Positions 27,054 to 36,451 of a DNA stretch of 64,000 nt are shown in pieces. The notes beneath the pieces were generated by a model that had not been told where the DNA came from, did no database searches, and saw nothing but the letters and a program-made list of their open reading frames with translations. Origin of the DNA: Paenibacillus lutrae (GTDB lineage: Bacteria; Bacillota; Bacilli; Paenibacillales; NBRC-103111); the NCBI RefSeq assembly GCF_009757775.1, contig NZ_RHLK01000012.1, positions 91,986 through 155,985 on the forward strand, in the 5' to 3' direction. Numbering within the stretch: position 1 is the first letter of the stretch; each line of letters starts with the position of its first letter. The position numbers and the translations under genes are program-made.

Positions 27054-27827
27054 GTGCAAAATTTACTTAAATTAATGTTTAATCTTTCTGTTAATGATTT
27101 TAAAGCTAGATATACGGGATCATTTCTAGGAATCGTATGGGGAATTGCTAATCCTCTTATTACTATTTTAGTATATTGGTTTGTATTTGAGGTGGGTTTT
27201 CGCTCAGGCGTCCGTCCCGACGGTACTCCATTTATCGTTTGGCTTGCTTGTGGAATGATTATCTGGTTCTTTTTTGCAGAGTCTCTCTCAAGTTCAACTC
27301 ACAGTTTCATTGAGTATAGCTACTTGGTAAAAAAGGTTGCATTTAGAATAGGGATTCTACCAATAGTGAAAATTATATCTTCATTTTATAATCATTTATT
27401 CTTCTTGTTGATTTTTAACATAATTTTAATTGTGTACGGTTATTTCCCGAATGTTACTTACATACAATCATTTTATTATTTGATTTGTGCTTCATATCTC
27501 TTATTGGGAATCAGTCTTATTACTTCGTCTTTAATTGTTTTTGTTAAAGATATTGGACAAGTAGTTGGTATTATCATTCAAATCGGATTCTGGTTAATTC
27601 CAATTGTCTGGTCAACCGAGATATTATCTGATAAATACACAAAAATTTTTAAATTAAATCCAGTTTATTATATTGTAGAAGGTTACCGAGATACATTTAT
27701 AAATCACGTATGGTTCTGGCACCGTTACAATCAGACCGCATACTTTTGGTTAATCTCATCGGTCATATTAGTGTTGGGTATCTATTTGTTTAAAAAGCTA
27801 AAGCCACAATTTGCAGACGTATTATAA
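27054..27827 (+). CDS. ABC polysaccharide exporter permease (Wzm/TagG type)
   Basis: ABC-2 family integral membrane subunit of about 258 residues with six hydrophobic spans. The N-terminal amphipathic stretch with DFKARYTGSFLGIVWGIANP is the typical gate helix of Wzm/TagG permeases that export undecaprenyl-linked glycans. It pairs with the ATPase gene just downstream. I choose GTG 27054 with AAGGAG at 27041-27046; the frame extends to TTG 27021, overlapping the epimerase gene. Confidence 0.9.
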   Translation: MQNLLKLMFNLSVNDFKARYTGSFLGIVWGIANPLITILVYWFVFEVGFRSGVRPDGTPFIVWLACGMIIWFFFAESLSSSTHSFIEYSYLVKKVAFRIGILPIVKIISSFYNHLFFLLIFNIILIVYGYFPNVTYIQSFYYLICASYLLLGISLITSSLIVFVKDIGQVVGIIIQIGFWLIPIVWSTEILSDKYTKIFKLNPVYYIVEGYRDTFINHVWFWHRYNQTAYFWLISSVILVLGIYLFKKLKPQFADVL

Positions 27828-27849
27828 AAACCATATTAAGGCGGTAATT

Positions 27850-29127
27850 ATGGACGAGTACTCAATTAGATTAAAGGGAATTAGCAAGAAATACAAACTC
27901 TATAATAAGCCAGTTGATAGGATTAAAGAAATAATGCCATTTCATTCAAAAAAACTGCATAAAGAATTTTATGCAGTTAATAATATATCTTTAGATGTTA
28001 AGAAAGGTGAAACACTCGGAATCATTGGGAAAAATGGCTCCGGCAAATCAACATTACTAAAAATCATATCAGGGGTCTTAACAGAAACAGCCGGGACTAA
28101 GGAAATAAACGGGGAAATATCCGCATTATTAGAACTTGGAACAGGCTTTAATCCTGAATATTCAGGCATAGAGAATATATATTTGAACGGTTTAATGCGA
28201 GGATATACTCGGAACGAAATGGATGGGAAGTTACAACAGATCGTGGACTTTGCCGATATCGGATCATTTATAGATCAACCCATAAAAACATACTCTAGTG
28301 GCATGTTCGCTCGGCTGGCTTTCTCCGTTATGATTAGTTTTAAGCCAGAGATATTAATTGTTGATGAAGCTCTTTCCGTGGGGGATGTTTTTTTTCAACA
28401 GAAATGTAATAGATTCATGAAAGAAGAAATGCAAGGAGTAACTAAACTTTTGGTTACGCATGATCTAAGCTCCATAGCAAACATGGCAAATCGTGTTGTT
28501 GTGATTAAAAACGGAGCAGTTGTTTATGAGGGAGATCCTCTAAAGGGAATTGAATTTTATACTAAAAGTATCCATACGGAATCTTTTAGAGCCAATAATT
28601 CAATAGCTTTGAATGAACATATAAAAATTAGTGATTCCTTATTGTTGAATAATTTTGAAAAAGTGAGCCCGGACTCTTTAGGCGGTGCCCAGGAGCTAGT
28701 TATTACGGGAGTAAGTTTTACAGTAGATGACTCGGACTATAAAGGGTTTATATCAAAGGGTTCTAAACTTGAAATTAGCATGATGATAGAAAGTAAGAAA
28801 GCAACTGAGGAACTGATAATCGGATATTTGGTTAATGATAAATATGGGAATGCAGTATTTGGTGAGAATACTCACAGTTCTCAAATTATCACTCGTGCAA
28901 CGGAGCCGGGAAAAGGCTACCTAGTAAAGTTAACTATTGTTTGGCCAGAAATCCAAGAAAATGATTATTTCATTACTCTAGGGCTGGGTGAAGGGTATCA
29001 TGAAATGAACCATATCATACAATGTTGGGCCCACAATATCATACAACTAAAGAATATTACTTTCAATTCGGTGCATGGACTTTTTAATAATAAAATAGAA
29101 AGCATAACACTGGAGGAAATTAAATGA
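27850..29127 (+). CDS. ABC polysaccharide exporter ATPase (Wzt/TagH type) with C-terminal domain
   Basis: About 425 residues. The first 245 are the ABC ATPase (GKNGSGKSTLLKIISG, YSSGMFARLAFSV, ILIVDEALSVGD). The last 180 form a beta-rich Wzt C-terminal domain, which in E. coli O9a binds the capped non-reducing end of the polymer before export. Its presence implies that the exported glycan carries a recognised terminal modification, which makes the adjacent methyltransferase interesting. ATG 27850 follows AAGGCGG; the upstream ATG 27811 overlaps wzm. Confidence 0.9.
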   Translation: MDEYSIRLKGISKKYKLYNKPVDRIKEIMPFHSKKLHKEFYAVNNISLDVKKGETLGIIGKNGSGKSTLLKIISGVLTETAGTKEINGEISALLELGTGFNPEYSGIENIYLNGLMRGYTRNEMDGKLQQIVDFADIGSFIDQPIKTYSSGMFARLAFSVMISFKPEILIVDEALSVGDVFFQQKCNRFMKEEMQGVTKLLVTHDLSSIANMANRVVVIKNGAVVYEGDPLKGIEFYTKSIHTESFRANNSIALNEHIKISDSLLLNNFEKVSPDSLGGAQELVITGVSFTVDDSDYKGFISKGSKLEISMMIESKKATEELIIGYLVNDKYGNAVFGENTHSSQIITRATEPGKGYLVKLTIVWPEIQENDYFITLGLGEGYHEMNHIIQCWAHNIIQLKNITFNSVHGLFNNKIESITLEEIK

Positions 29128-30290
29128 GTAAATGGAAGATAAGCGAGCCGGTGTTTGAAGCTGATTACAAAAATGAAAAATTGAGAATAGCTCCGTGGGA
29201 AGGGCATAGAATATTTGCGTATGACTTTCTGCAGTTTTTCAGACCTAATAAAATTCTAGAACTTGGTACCCACTATGGATGCTCTTTTTTTGCATTCTGC
29301 CAATCGGTAAAAGATTTTAAATTAGATACGGAACTCTATGCCATTGATACATGGAGAGGTGACGAACAAGCTGGCTTATATGGAGAAGAAGTTTTTAATA
29401 CGGTTAAAGATACTGTAAATGACTCTTTCTCAGATATCCGTGTAAACCTTATAAGAAGAACATTCGACGAGGCACTGGATCTTTTCGAAGATAATTCAAT
29501 TGACATGATTCATATAGATGGTCTTCATACTTATGAAGCTGTATCGCATGATTTTTTGACTTGGCTGCCTAAATTAAAAGAAAATGGAGTTATTTTGTTT
29601 CATGATGTGTTTAGTCCGGCTGGATATGGTTCAAATCGCTATTGGAAAGAGTTAAAAGAGCAGTTTTCTTATCTCGAATTCAGACATAGCTGGGGACTAG
29701 GTTTGCTATTTCCTAAAGGAGATCATCTTCTCAAGAAGATGATGGAGATAAATATTGAAGATAAGATATCTTTATATCAATATAAGGCATTATATGAGTT
29801 TGAACAAATTAAAACAAAAGACCTGTCAAATATGGTTTTACAACGGGATATAGCCATTAAGAGCAATGAAGAAATGATCATTGAGCGCGATCAGAGTTTA
29901 AAAGATGCCCGTAATCTAATAAAGAGTAAAACGGATGCGTTTGAAGCAGCAGAAATAATGATAAAAGAACGTGACATGGCTCTGGTTAACTCCGAATATA
30001 TGATAAAAGAACGTGATGAAGCTTTATCTAAAGCAGAAAACATGATAAAAGATCGTGACGAAGCTTTAGCGAGTGCAGAGAGCATGATTATAGAACGTGA
30101 TGAGCTTATAAAAAACATGGAGAATATGATTGGAATTAAAGATAATGAGTTGAGGAATATCCAAGAAGAGGTAAAGGATCTAAAAGAACAATTTAACGAA
30201 TTAACTTTAAAGTGTGAAGAAAATGAAAGGATCATAGAATCTTATAAGTCTAAAAAAATTATAGTAAATTTAAAAAGACCGTATAAATAA
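29124..30290 (+). CDS. SAM-dependent methyltransferase with C-terminal coiled-coil repeats
   Basis: Residues 30-215 are a class I methyltransferase (SAM loop LELGTHYGCSFFAF, acidic AIDTWRGDEQAG, IDGLHTYEAVSHD, ILFHDVFSPAGYGSNRY). From residue 237 to about 348 there are eight tandem 14-residue units of the form MIKERDEALxxAEx, encoded by 42-base units at 29832-30167, then more coiled coil. It overlaps the Wzt gene by 4 bases (ATGA). The layout recalls WbdD, which caps O9a polysaccharide and measures chain length with a coiled coil, and methylrhamnose-capped S-layer glycans. Sugar methylation is inferred, not shown. Confidence 0.85.
   Translation: MSKWKISEPVFEADYKNEKLRIAPWEGHRIFAYDFLQFFRPNKILELGTHYGCSFFAFCQSVKDFKLDTELYAIDTWRGDEQAGLYGEEVFNTVKDTVNDSFSDIRVNLIRRTFDEALDLFEDNSIDMIHIDGLHTYEAVSHDFLTWLPKLKENGVILFHDVFSPAGYGSNRYWKELKEQFSYLEFRHSWGLGLLFPKGDHLLKKMMEINIEDKISLYQYKALYEFEQIKTKDLSNMVLQRDIAIKSNEEMIIERDQSLKDARNLIKSKTDAFEAAEIMIKERDMALVNSEYMIKERDEALSKAENMIKDRDEALASAESMIIERDELIKNMENMIGIKDNELRNIQEEVKDLKEQFNELTLKCEENERIIESYKSKKIIVNLKRPYK
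29832..30167 (+). repeat. Eight 42-bp in-frame repeats coding a coiled coil
   Basis: Eight consecutive 14-codon units with consensus Met-Ile-x-x-Arg-Asp-x-x-Leu-x-x-x-x-x. Units 4-7 are the most alike (MIKERD or MIKDRD). The DNA copies diverge at third positions, so the repeat is old or selected at the protein level. 14 residues equal two heptads. Confidence 0.85.
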
Positions 30291-30300
30291 GGAGATTACG

Positions 30301-32553
30301 ATGGACCAGTTAGTAGAATTTATTGATAAGCAAACAGATGTAGCCTATGTTTTTTTCGATGTGTTTGATACGATTCTATTAAGAGAGGTTGATCCGGAAT
30401 ATACCAAGAAGATATGGTCTAAAAGAATGGCAATTCAACTGGGTGACGTAATAAGTTATGAAGAACTTTATCGCATTCGATTTGAAATGGAGTCCTCTTT
30501 ATGTAAACAAAATGAGGCAGACGGATTTGATCTTGAGTTTAATTACAGCAAATTTATTCATACTCTTTATAAGTATTTAATGGATATAAAAATTATTGAT
30601 GCTCATTATTCATATGAGAATTTTTTTGAAGAGTGTAAGCAAATAGAGTTGGAAGTTGAAAAGGCCGTACAATACGTTGATCCAAAATGGATTGAGGTTG
30701 CTGATCATATTAAAAATAAGTTAAATGTGAGAATGGTATGTGTTTCTGACTTTTATTTAACACAGGATATGATGAAAGATTTATTTAATTACCACAAAAT
30801 ACTAGATTATTTTGACTTAATATACGTATCTTCAGAATATTTAATAACTAAAAGAAGTGGTCGTCTCTTTGATAAAATTTTAGAAGAACAATCTATAAAT
30901 CCTAAAACTGTTGTGATGGTCGGAGATAATGAGATTTCGGATTTCGAAATGGCTAAGAAGAAGGAGATAAATGCTTACCTTTTGGATCGTAATACTCAGC
31001 GGGATTTCTATACTTCGTTCTCTAAAAAAAATTCAATACAGAAAATAAGAGAGGAGTTAAATAAGTTAGCCAAAAACACCTCTAAGCTATATCCTTTTGA
31101 AGAGATTATATTTTCATTGTTTCTGTATGTCGCCCTATTACACAGACATCTAATTAAAAATAGAGTGAGGAACGTATTTTTTCTTTCTCGTGAAGGCGAA
31201 TATTTACTAAATCTATTTAATATTTATCAAGATATGGAAGGCTATAAGGGGATTCAGTACATTACACCTCATTATCTGAAGGTTTCAAGAAGAGCTACTT
31301 TCTTACCGTCTTTGAAATCTTTAGCGGAAGAAGACTTTGAAATATTGTTTAGACAATATAGGAATATAAGTTTATACGATTTTCTTTCCAGTTTGGGATT
31401 TGAAGACTCCATTGTTACTGAGGTCAGCAATAGAATTAGAGTCGCTCCCCGTAATAAAGAACCAGATTTTCCTACGAGCGATACTTATTATAAATTAAAA
31501 GAAGATGAATTTTTTAAAGAGATATACGAAAAAAGCAGGCAAGAGCAGAAAGCAAATTTCTTGTTATATATGAAGGCATTTAAAGTGGACATTTTTAAAG
31601 AAGGTATGTACTTAGTTGATGTCGGGTGGAAAGGAACCATACAAGATAATATATATCGTATATTTGAATCTCAAGTTAATATAAATGGAGCTTACTTGGG
31701 ATTGGTCGCATCTGGTAATAGCGATGAACACAATATTAAAGAGGGGTTACTTTTCAGCGCTATTCCGATCAGAACTCCATATTTTGATGTATTTAATGAG
31801 AACCGGGCTCTATATGAAATTATACTTGGGGCTTCGCATGGAAGTGCTAATCGGTATATTTTGAGTGACGGAGAAATTGCTGTCGAAACGAAACAGGATA
31901 TAAAAGAAAAAGAAATTTTCACAAAAATTGTTTCTCCCATGCAAATAAACATGCAACAAACGTTTAAACAGATTTGTAATTTACTTTGCAAGAAGAATAT
32001 AAATATAGATGAACTTAGAATTGAATTTGCAAAAATTCATTCTCGATTAGTTTATTTTCCAACTCGGAAAGAGATTAGTTTTTTTAATGGTTTATATCAT
32101 TTTGAAAATTTCGGAGTCATAGAATATACGGAGTTTACTCGCCCTTCTAAAAAGGGAATTGTGCATACTATGAAGAATACCGTCAAAATGCTAACTAAGC
32201 CCAGAAGTCTGTTTACCAATAGTTTTTGGGGACCAATAACTTTAGAGAATGCGGGTTTGCATTATTTAATTAAATTATATGGACACTATAAATACCGAAA
32301 GAGTTTTAATATTGATAGTGATAAGCCTGATGCCGATTATCATAAAGTAAGTACATCGAAAGAGGTTCTGCTGCTTCAAAATAAATTAAACGAACAAGAT
32401 GAAGCTATAAAAAAAATGACTTTAATGATTGATGATCGTGACGACGCAATTAAAAGCATGACGATTATGATTGACGAACGAGACAAGCTTATTAAGGAGT
32501 TAAATGAGATTATAAACGAACACAAAACTACAGATTCCGAGGTTCTGAAATGA
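30301..32553 (+). CDS. HAD-superfamily protein of polysaccharide clusters with C-terminal coiled coil
   Basis: A 750-residue protein. Residues 1-240 form a HAD hydrolase domain: FFDVFDTILL (nucleophile Asp), CVSDFYL, and MVGDNEISDFEMAKK. A middle part (about 265-600) has FLSREGEYL and DVGWKGTIQDN, seen in large HAD proteins of glycan clusters (COG5610-like, from memory). The C-terminal 50 residues repeat MIDDRDDAIKSMTI and MIDERDKLIKELNE, the same 14-residue type as in the preceding methyltransferase. The enzymatic role is unknown to me; a phosphatase or scaffold in glycan assembly is possible. Confidence 0.75.
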   Translation: MDQLVEFIDKQTDVAYVFFDVFDTILLREVDPEYTKKIWSKRMAIQLGDVISYEELYRIRFEMESSLCKQNEADGFDLEFNYSKFIHTLYKYLMDIKIIDAHYSYENFFEECKQIELEVEKAVQYVDPKWIEVADHIKNKLNVRMVCVSDFYLTQDMMKDLFNYHKILDYFDLIYVSSEYLITKRSGRLFDKILEEQSINPKTVVMVGDNEISDFEMAKKKEINAYLLDRNTQRDFYTSFSKKNSIQKIREELNKLAKNTSKLYPFEEIIFSLFLYVALLHRHLIKNRVRNVFFLSREGEYLLNLFNIYQDMEGYKGIQYITPHYLKVSRRATFLPSLKSLAEEDFEILFRQYRNISLYDFLSSLGFEDSIVTEVSNRIRVAPRNKEPDFPTSDTYYKLKEDEFFKEIYEKSRQEQKANFLLYMKAFKVDIFKEGMYLVDVGWKGTIQDNIYRIFESQVNINGAYLGLVASGNSDEHNIKEGLLFSAIPIRTPYFDVFNENRALYEIILGASHGSANRYILSDGEIAVETKQDIKEKEIFTKIVSPMQINMQQTFKQICNLLCKKNINIDELRIEFAKIHSRLVYFPTRKEISFFNGLYHFENFGVIEYTEFTRPSKKGIVHTMKNTVKMLTKPRSLFTNSFWGPITLENAGLHYLIKLYGHYKYRKSFNIDSDKPDADYHKVSTSKEVLLLQNKLNEQDEAIKKMTLMIDDRDDAIKSMTIMIDERDKLIKELNEIINEHKTTDSEVLK

Positions 32554-33767
32554 TGAAGTGGGCAATGCTATTAGGTTCACCTGATATAAGTGGGGGCACT
32601 TATGTTATTTTTGAACATGCTATTAGAATTAGTAAAAGTGGCGTAGAAGTAACGATAATAACAGAAGATAAAGTGGATATGGCACGTTTACAATGGCATC
32701 CTGAAGCTAAAAGTCTCATTTGGAAGACCTTTAAAGAAATCGACGGTATGCTATTTGATGTCTGTATTGCTACATGGTGGAAGACAGTATTTGATTTGCA
32801 TCGTGTAAATGCATTAAGTTACGTATATTTTGTTCAATCAATCGAATCTAGATTTTATTCGGAACAGGAAAAACCGCTTCGTAAATTAGTTGAATCCACC
32901 TACAAGCTTCCGCTTCATATTATAACTGAAGCAAGGTGGATTAAAGATTATTTGTTTGAAAACCATAATCAGAAAGCAAGGCTGGTATTAAACGGAGTAA
33001 GAAAAGATATTTATAAAAACACGGGGGAAAGAGTAGCTGAGAGAACACCGGGGAAAGTAAGAGTTTTAGTAGAAGGACCTATTGATGTTCCTTTTAAAAA
33101 TGTATCTAAGACAATAGAAATATGTAAGCAATCAAAAGCAAGTGAAATATGGTTGCTTACTTCTAGTCCGGTTGAGCGGTATCCTGGTGTCGACAAAGTC
33201 TTTTCAAGAGTTCCTATTTTTAAAACACCTGAAATATATGGATCATGTGACGTTATTGTCAAATTAAGTTATGTGGAGGGCATGTTTGGTCCTCCTTTAG
33301 AAATGTTTCATTGCGGTGGGACCTCCATTACCTATAATGTAACAGGTCACGATGAATACATCGTAAACGGGGTAAATGGTCTTGTTGCTGACAGGGATGA
33401 TGATGACCAGGTTTTGAAATATATTAACAACCTTGTAGAAGATAAGGCGCTTCTTCAGACTCTAAAAGATAATGCTATGAACACGGCACATGCATGGCCA
33501 AGTTGGGAAGAATCAGCAGCTGAATTCAAAGAGGCGGTTGTTGATATCATTAAGAATGAATTATCCGTCTCAAGAAGTGAGTTGCAGAATCAATCATCGT
33601 TTTTATTTGATTGGTATGTAATAGCTGAAGATTATAGAATCGCAGATTACAATAGAACAGGGAGTGAATTCAAGCTTAAATTAAAGAAATATGTTAAAAC
33701 GCATCATCCGACAGTGTTTGAAATACTCAGAAAAATAAAATTTAATCTTTTGATTAGACGTCGTTAA
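32550..33767 (+). CDS. Glycosyltransferase (GT4-like)
   Basis: About 405 residues with a GT-B fold: N-terminal LGSPDISGGTYVIFEHA (acceptor domain), and in the C-terminal half KLSYVEGMFGPPLEMFHCGG, the nucleotide-sugar binding ExFGxPxxE-type motif, followed by the HDEYIVNGVNGLV region. The donor is not evident; rhamnose is plausible given the rfb genes downstream. Its start overlaps the preceding stop by 4 bases (ATGA), so translation is coupled. AT-rich like its neighbours. Confidence 0.85.
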   Translation: MMKWAMLLGSPDISGGTYVIFEHAIRISKSGVEVTIITEDKVDMARLQWHPEAKSLIWKTFKEIDGMLFDVCIATWWKTVFDLHRVNALSYVYFVQSIESRFYSEQEKPLRKLVESTYKLPLHIITEARWIKDYLFENHNQKARLVLNGVRKDIYKNTGERVAERTPGKVRVLVEGPIDVPFKNVSKTIEICKQSKASEIWLLTSSPVERYPGVDKVFSRVPIFKTPEIYGSCDVIVKLSYVEGMFGPPLEMFHCGGTSITYNVTGHDEYIVNGVNGLVADRDDDDQVLKYINNLVEDKALLQTLKDNAMNTAHAWPSWEESAAEFKEAVVDIIKNELSVSRSELQNQSSFLFDWYVIAEDYRIADYNRTGSEFKLKLKKYVKTHHPTVFEILRKIKFNLLIRRR

Positions 33768-33787
33768 GTTATGGAGAAAATAATATA

Positions 33788-35650
33788 ATGAATAGACCAT
33801 TAAAAATTTTTATTATTTCATTTATTTTTTCATTGTTTTTTTGTATTATGCTCCCATTTGAACCATCTAGTAAAACGGTCATAGAAATTGGAGCGACCGG
33901 TGAAAAGAATATAAATTCAAAGGGTACAGAAGTTTGGATCAAACAATTAATAGTTGATGGACGCGAGATTCCTTATAGTGAAATGAATTTACCTAGTGGC
34001 TGGGAAATAGTAAATGGTGTACCTGTTTCAGTAAAGGAACAACCTAGCAAATTAATTTGGAAAGGAAAAGGAAAAACAGTTTTCATATCTCTCGTTAGTC
34101 ATCCCTATTCTGGAAAAGCAGAAATTATTGTTAATGAGGAGATTTCAAATTATGATCTTTACTCACAAGATGAGAAAATAGAACAGTTCGAGTATAATAC
34201 AAAGTTTAGTTTTTTAGATATTTTTAAATATGTGTTATTTATCGTTATGATATCTGGCTTCGTTTACTTAATGATATATATAATTACTTCGAACAATGTA
34301 TTGAGGAAAATTAATTCTAGTATAATATATTACATGCTGCCTTTATCAATTTGGTTGATATATTGGTTGGCGTTCTTTCCTGGTTTAATGAGTGGAGATT
34401 CTTTAGATCAATGGAGACAGATTCACACTCTGGAATTGAATGATGCTCATCCGGCTTTTCATACATTAATAAACTGGTTATTAACTCAGTTTTGGGATTC
34501 ACCAGCTATTATTTCATTATCACAAATTATTTTTATGGTTATCATTTTCGGAAAAACAATGGTGTTGTTGGAAAGAAAATTTAACGTGAGCAGGATTACC
34601 CTGATATTACTCTGTTTAGTTATTTCCATATTGCCGGTTAATGGAATGTTACTGAATAATTTATGGAAGGATATACCTTATAGTATTTGCCTGCTTTGGT
34701 TAACCTTACTCCTGATGAAGGTTTTTTTAACGAGTGGAAATTGGTTAGTATCTAAGAAGAATCAAGCATTATTAATAGGCGTTCTAATATTACTTACTTT
34801 GTTAAGACATAACGGCTTTGTTCCTGCATTTGGTATCATGTTCTGTTTGTTAATTTACTATAGATCATTTTGGAAGACATCTCTAAAAATTTTGTTTGTA
34901 GTATTCCTATCTTTTTTTATTTTTAAAAATGGGATTTACAACCAGCTGAACATTGCTCCTACTCCAAAAGTATTAAGTTATTCTATACCTATACATCATA
35001 TTGGTGCCCTATTAAATCAGGATATTGTGCTAAGTACTAAAGAAAAACAAATAATCGATGAATTGATGCCTTCTGAGTTGTGGAAAGATAATTTTCACAA
35101 ATACACTGTCGACACTCTGATATATAATTCCAATTTTAATATGAGGGTCTTTGACGAAAAAGATATAAGTGGTGATTTTTTGAAGGTTTGGCTTGGATTA
35201 ACTTTAAAAAATCCTGGTATAGTATTAAAAGATTGGATGCATATGACATCTATAGTTTGGGAAATGAGAGAACCGATTAATAGTAAAAATCTTTACACAG
35301 AAACAACGATAGTAAATAGTATACCTGGTGCTACTTATAATTTGCATTCTCAATCTAAAATACCAAGTGTAAAGGAAACATTACTTAAATATTTCAATCT
35401 TACTATGGATCATAATCTTTCATGGATAATCTGGCGGCCAGCTTTACTTTTGTTATTTTCTTTATTTGGTTTTTATGTTTTGTTTAAGAAATATGGATGG
35501 AAAATTTCAATAGTATACCTGCCTTTAATGTTAAACCTTAGTAGTATTTTTCTAGCAATACCGGCTCAACAACTTCGATATATTTATTCTGCAACCTTGA
35601 TATTACCTATAATAATCACACTATGTTTTTATAAAAGAACTGATAAATAA
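33788..35650 (+). CDS. Large membrane protein, possible GT-C-type glycosyltransferase
   Basis: 620 residues. One N-terminal span and an extracellular domain of about 120 residues precede a second span, then some ten hydrophobic segments. FFPGLMSGDSLDQWRQ after a membrane segment resembles the conserved Pro-Gly...Asp-Ser loop of uncharacterised membrane families (DUF6020-like, from memory) and of GT-C enzymes where the Asp is catalytic. It could decorate the glycan outside the cell. It has weak ribosome binding (GGAGAAAATA) and ends the AT-rich part of the cluster. Confidence 0.65.
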   Translation: MNRPLKIFIISFIFSLFFCIMLPFEPSSKTVIEIGATGEKNINSKGTEVWIKQLIVDGREIPYSEMNLPSGWEIVNGVPVSVKEQPSKLIWKGKGKTVFISLVSHPYSGKAEIIVNEEISNYDLYSQDEKIEQFEYNTKFSFLDIFKYVLFIVMISGFVYLMIYIITSNNVLRKINSSIIYYMLPLSIWLIYWLAFFPGLMSGDSLDQWRQIHTLELNDAHPAFHTLINWLLTQFWDSPAIISLSQIIFMVIIFGKTMVLLERKFNVSRITLILLCLVISILPVNGMLLNNLWKDIPYSICLLWLTLLLMKVFLTSGNWLVSKKNQALLIGVLILLTLLRHNGFVPAFGIMFCLLIYYRSFWKTSLKILFVVFLSFFIFKNGIYNQLNIAPTPKVLSYSIPIHHIGALLNQDIVLSTKEKQIIDELMPSELWKDNFHKYTVDTLIYNSNFNMRVFDEKDISGDFLKVWLGLTLKNPGIVLKDWMHMTSIVWEMREPINSKNLYTETTIVNSIPGATYNLHSQSKIPSVKETLLKYFNLTMDHNLSWIIWRPALLLLFSLFGFYVLFKKYGWKISIVYLPLMLNLSSIFLAIPAQQLRYIYSATLILPIIITLCFYKRTDK

Positions 35651-35692
35651 CTCTGTACAGAGATCAATGTTATTTATGATGGGGTGTACAAA

Positions 35693-36436
35693 ATGAGAGG
35701 CATTATCCTTGCAGGTGGCACTGGATCTCGGCTTTATCCACTTACTAAAGTGACTAATAAGCATCTCCTTCCCGTAGGTAAATATCCCATGTTGTATCAT
35801 TCTCTTTTTAAATTAAAAGAAGCAGGCATTAAAGACATCTTGATCGTGACTGGAAAGGAACATATGGGGGATGTTGTCAACTTGCTTGGCAGTGGTCGGG
35901 ACTTCGATTTGGCCTTTACGTATAAAGTCCAAGATGAAGCTGGCGGGATCGCTCAAGCGTTAGGTATGGCAGAACAATTTGTCGGCAATGAAAAAATGAT
36001 TATTATTCTAGGGGATAATGTGTTTGAAGACGACATTTCAGGCTACGTACATAGCTTTTCCAGTCAACAATCAGGAGCTAAAATATTAATCCAGGAAGTA
36101 CATGATCCTCAAAGATATGGTGTTCCAGAACTTAGTGGTAATAAAATCATCTCCATCGAGGAAAAGCCCATAAACCCCAAAAGCAGTTTCGCCGTAACGG
36201 GAATATACATGTATGATAAGCGAGTGTTTGATATAATCAAAACGTTAAAACCTTCCGCGCGTGGTGAGCTTGAGATTACGGATGTTAATAATGCATATAT
36301 TGAACAAGGCGAACTGACTTTTGATATTCTTCAAGGCTGGTGGACTGATGCAGGCACCCATTCTTCGTTAGCCCGTGCAAGTGAGTTAGCAAAAGATACA
36401 GTGTACGGGGAGGAATTCGGCATACTAAAGCCCTAA
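35693..36436 (+). CDS. rfbA: Glucose-1-phosphate thymidylyltransferase (RmlA, short form)
   Basis: Makes dTDP-glucose from dTTP and glucose-1-phosphate, the first dTDP-rhamnose step. The nucleotide loop AGGTGSRLYPLTKVTNKHLLPV is intact (shown as LAGGTGSRLYPLT), as is ILGDNVFEDD and the EEKP motif. At 247 residues it is the short form, without the C-terminal allosteric extension of classical RmlA. ATG 35693 has GGGG about 8 bases upstream; GTG 35684 is an alternative. From here the base composition is less AT-rich. It is followed after about 15 bases by rfbC. Confidence 0.9.
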   Translation: MRGIILAGGTGSRLYPLTKVTNKHLLPVGKYPMLYHSLFKLKEAGIKDILIVTGKEHMGDVVNLLGSGRDFDLAFTYKVQDEAGGIAQALGMAEQFVGNEKMIIILGDNVFEDDISGYVHSFSSQQSGAKILIQEVHDPQRYGVPELSGNKIISIEEKPINPKSSFAVTGIYMYDKRVFDIIKTLKPSARGELEITDVNNAYIEQGELTFDILQGWWTDAGTHSSLARASELAKDTVYGEEFGILKP

Positions 36437-36451
36437 TTGAAAGGGGATTTA

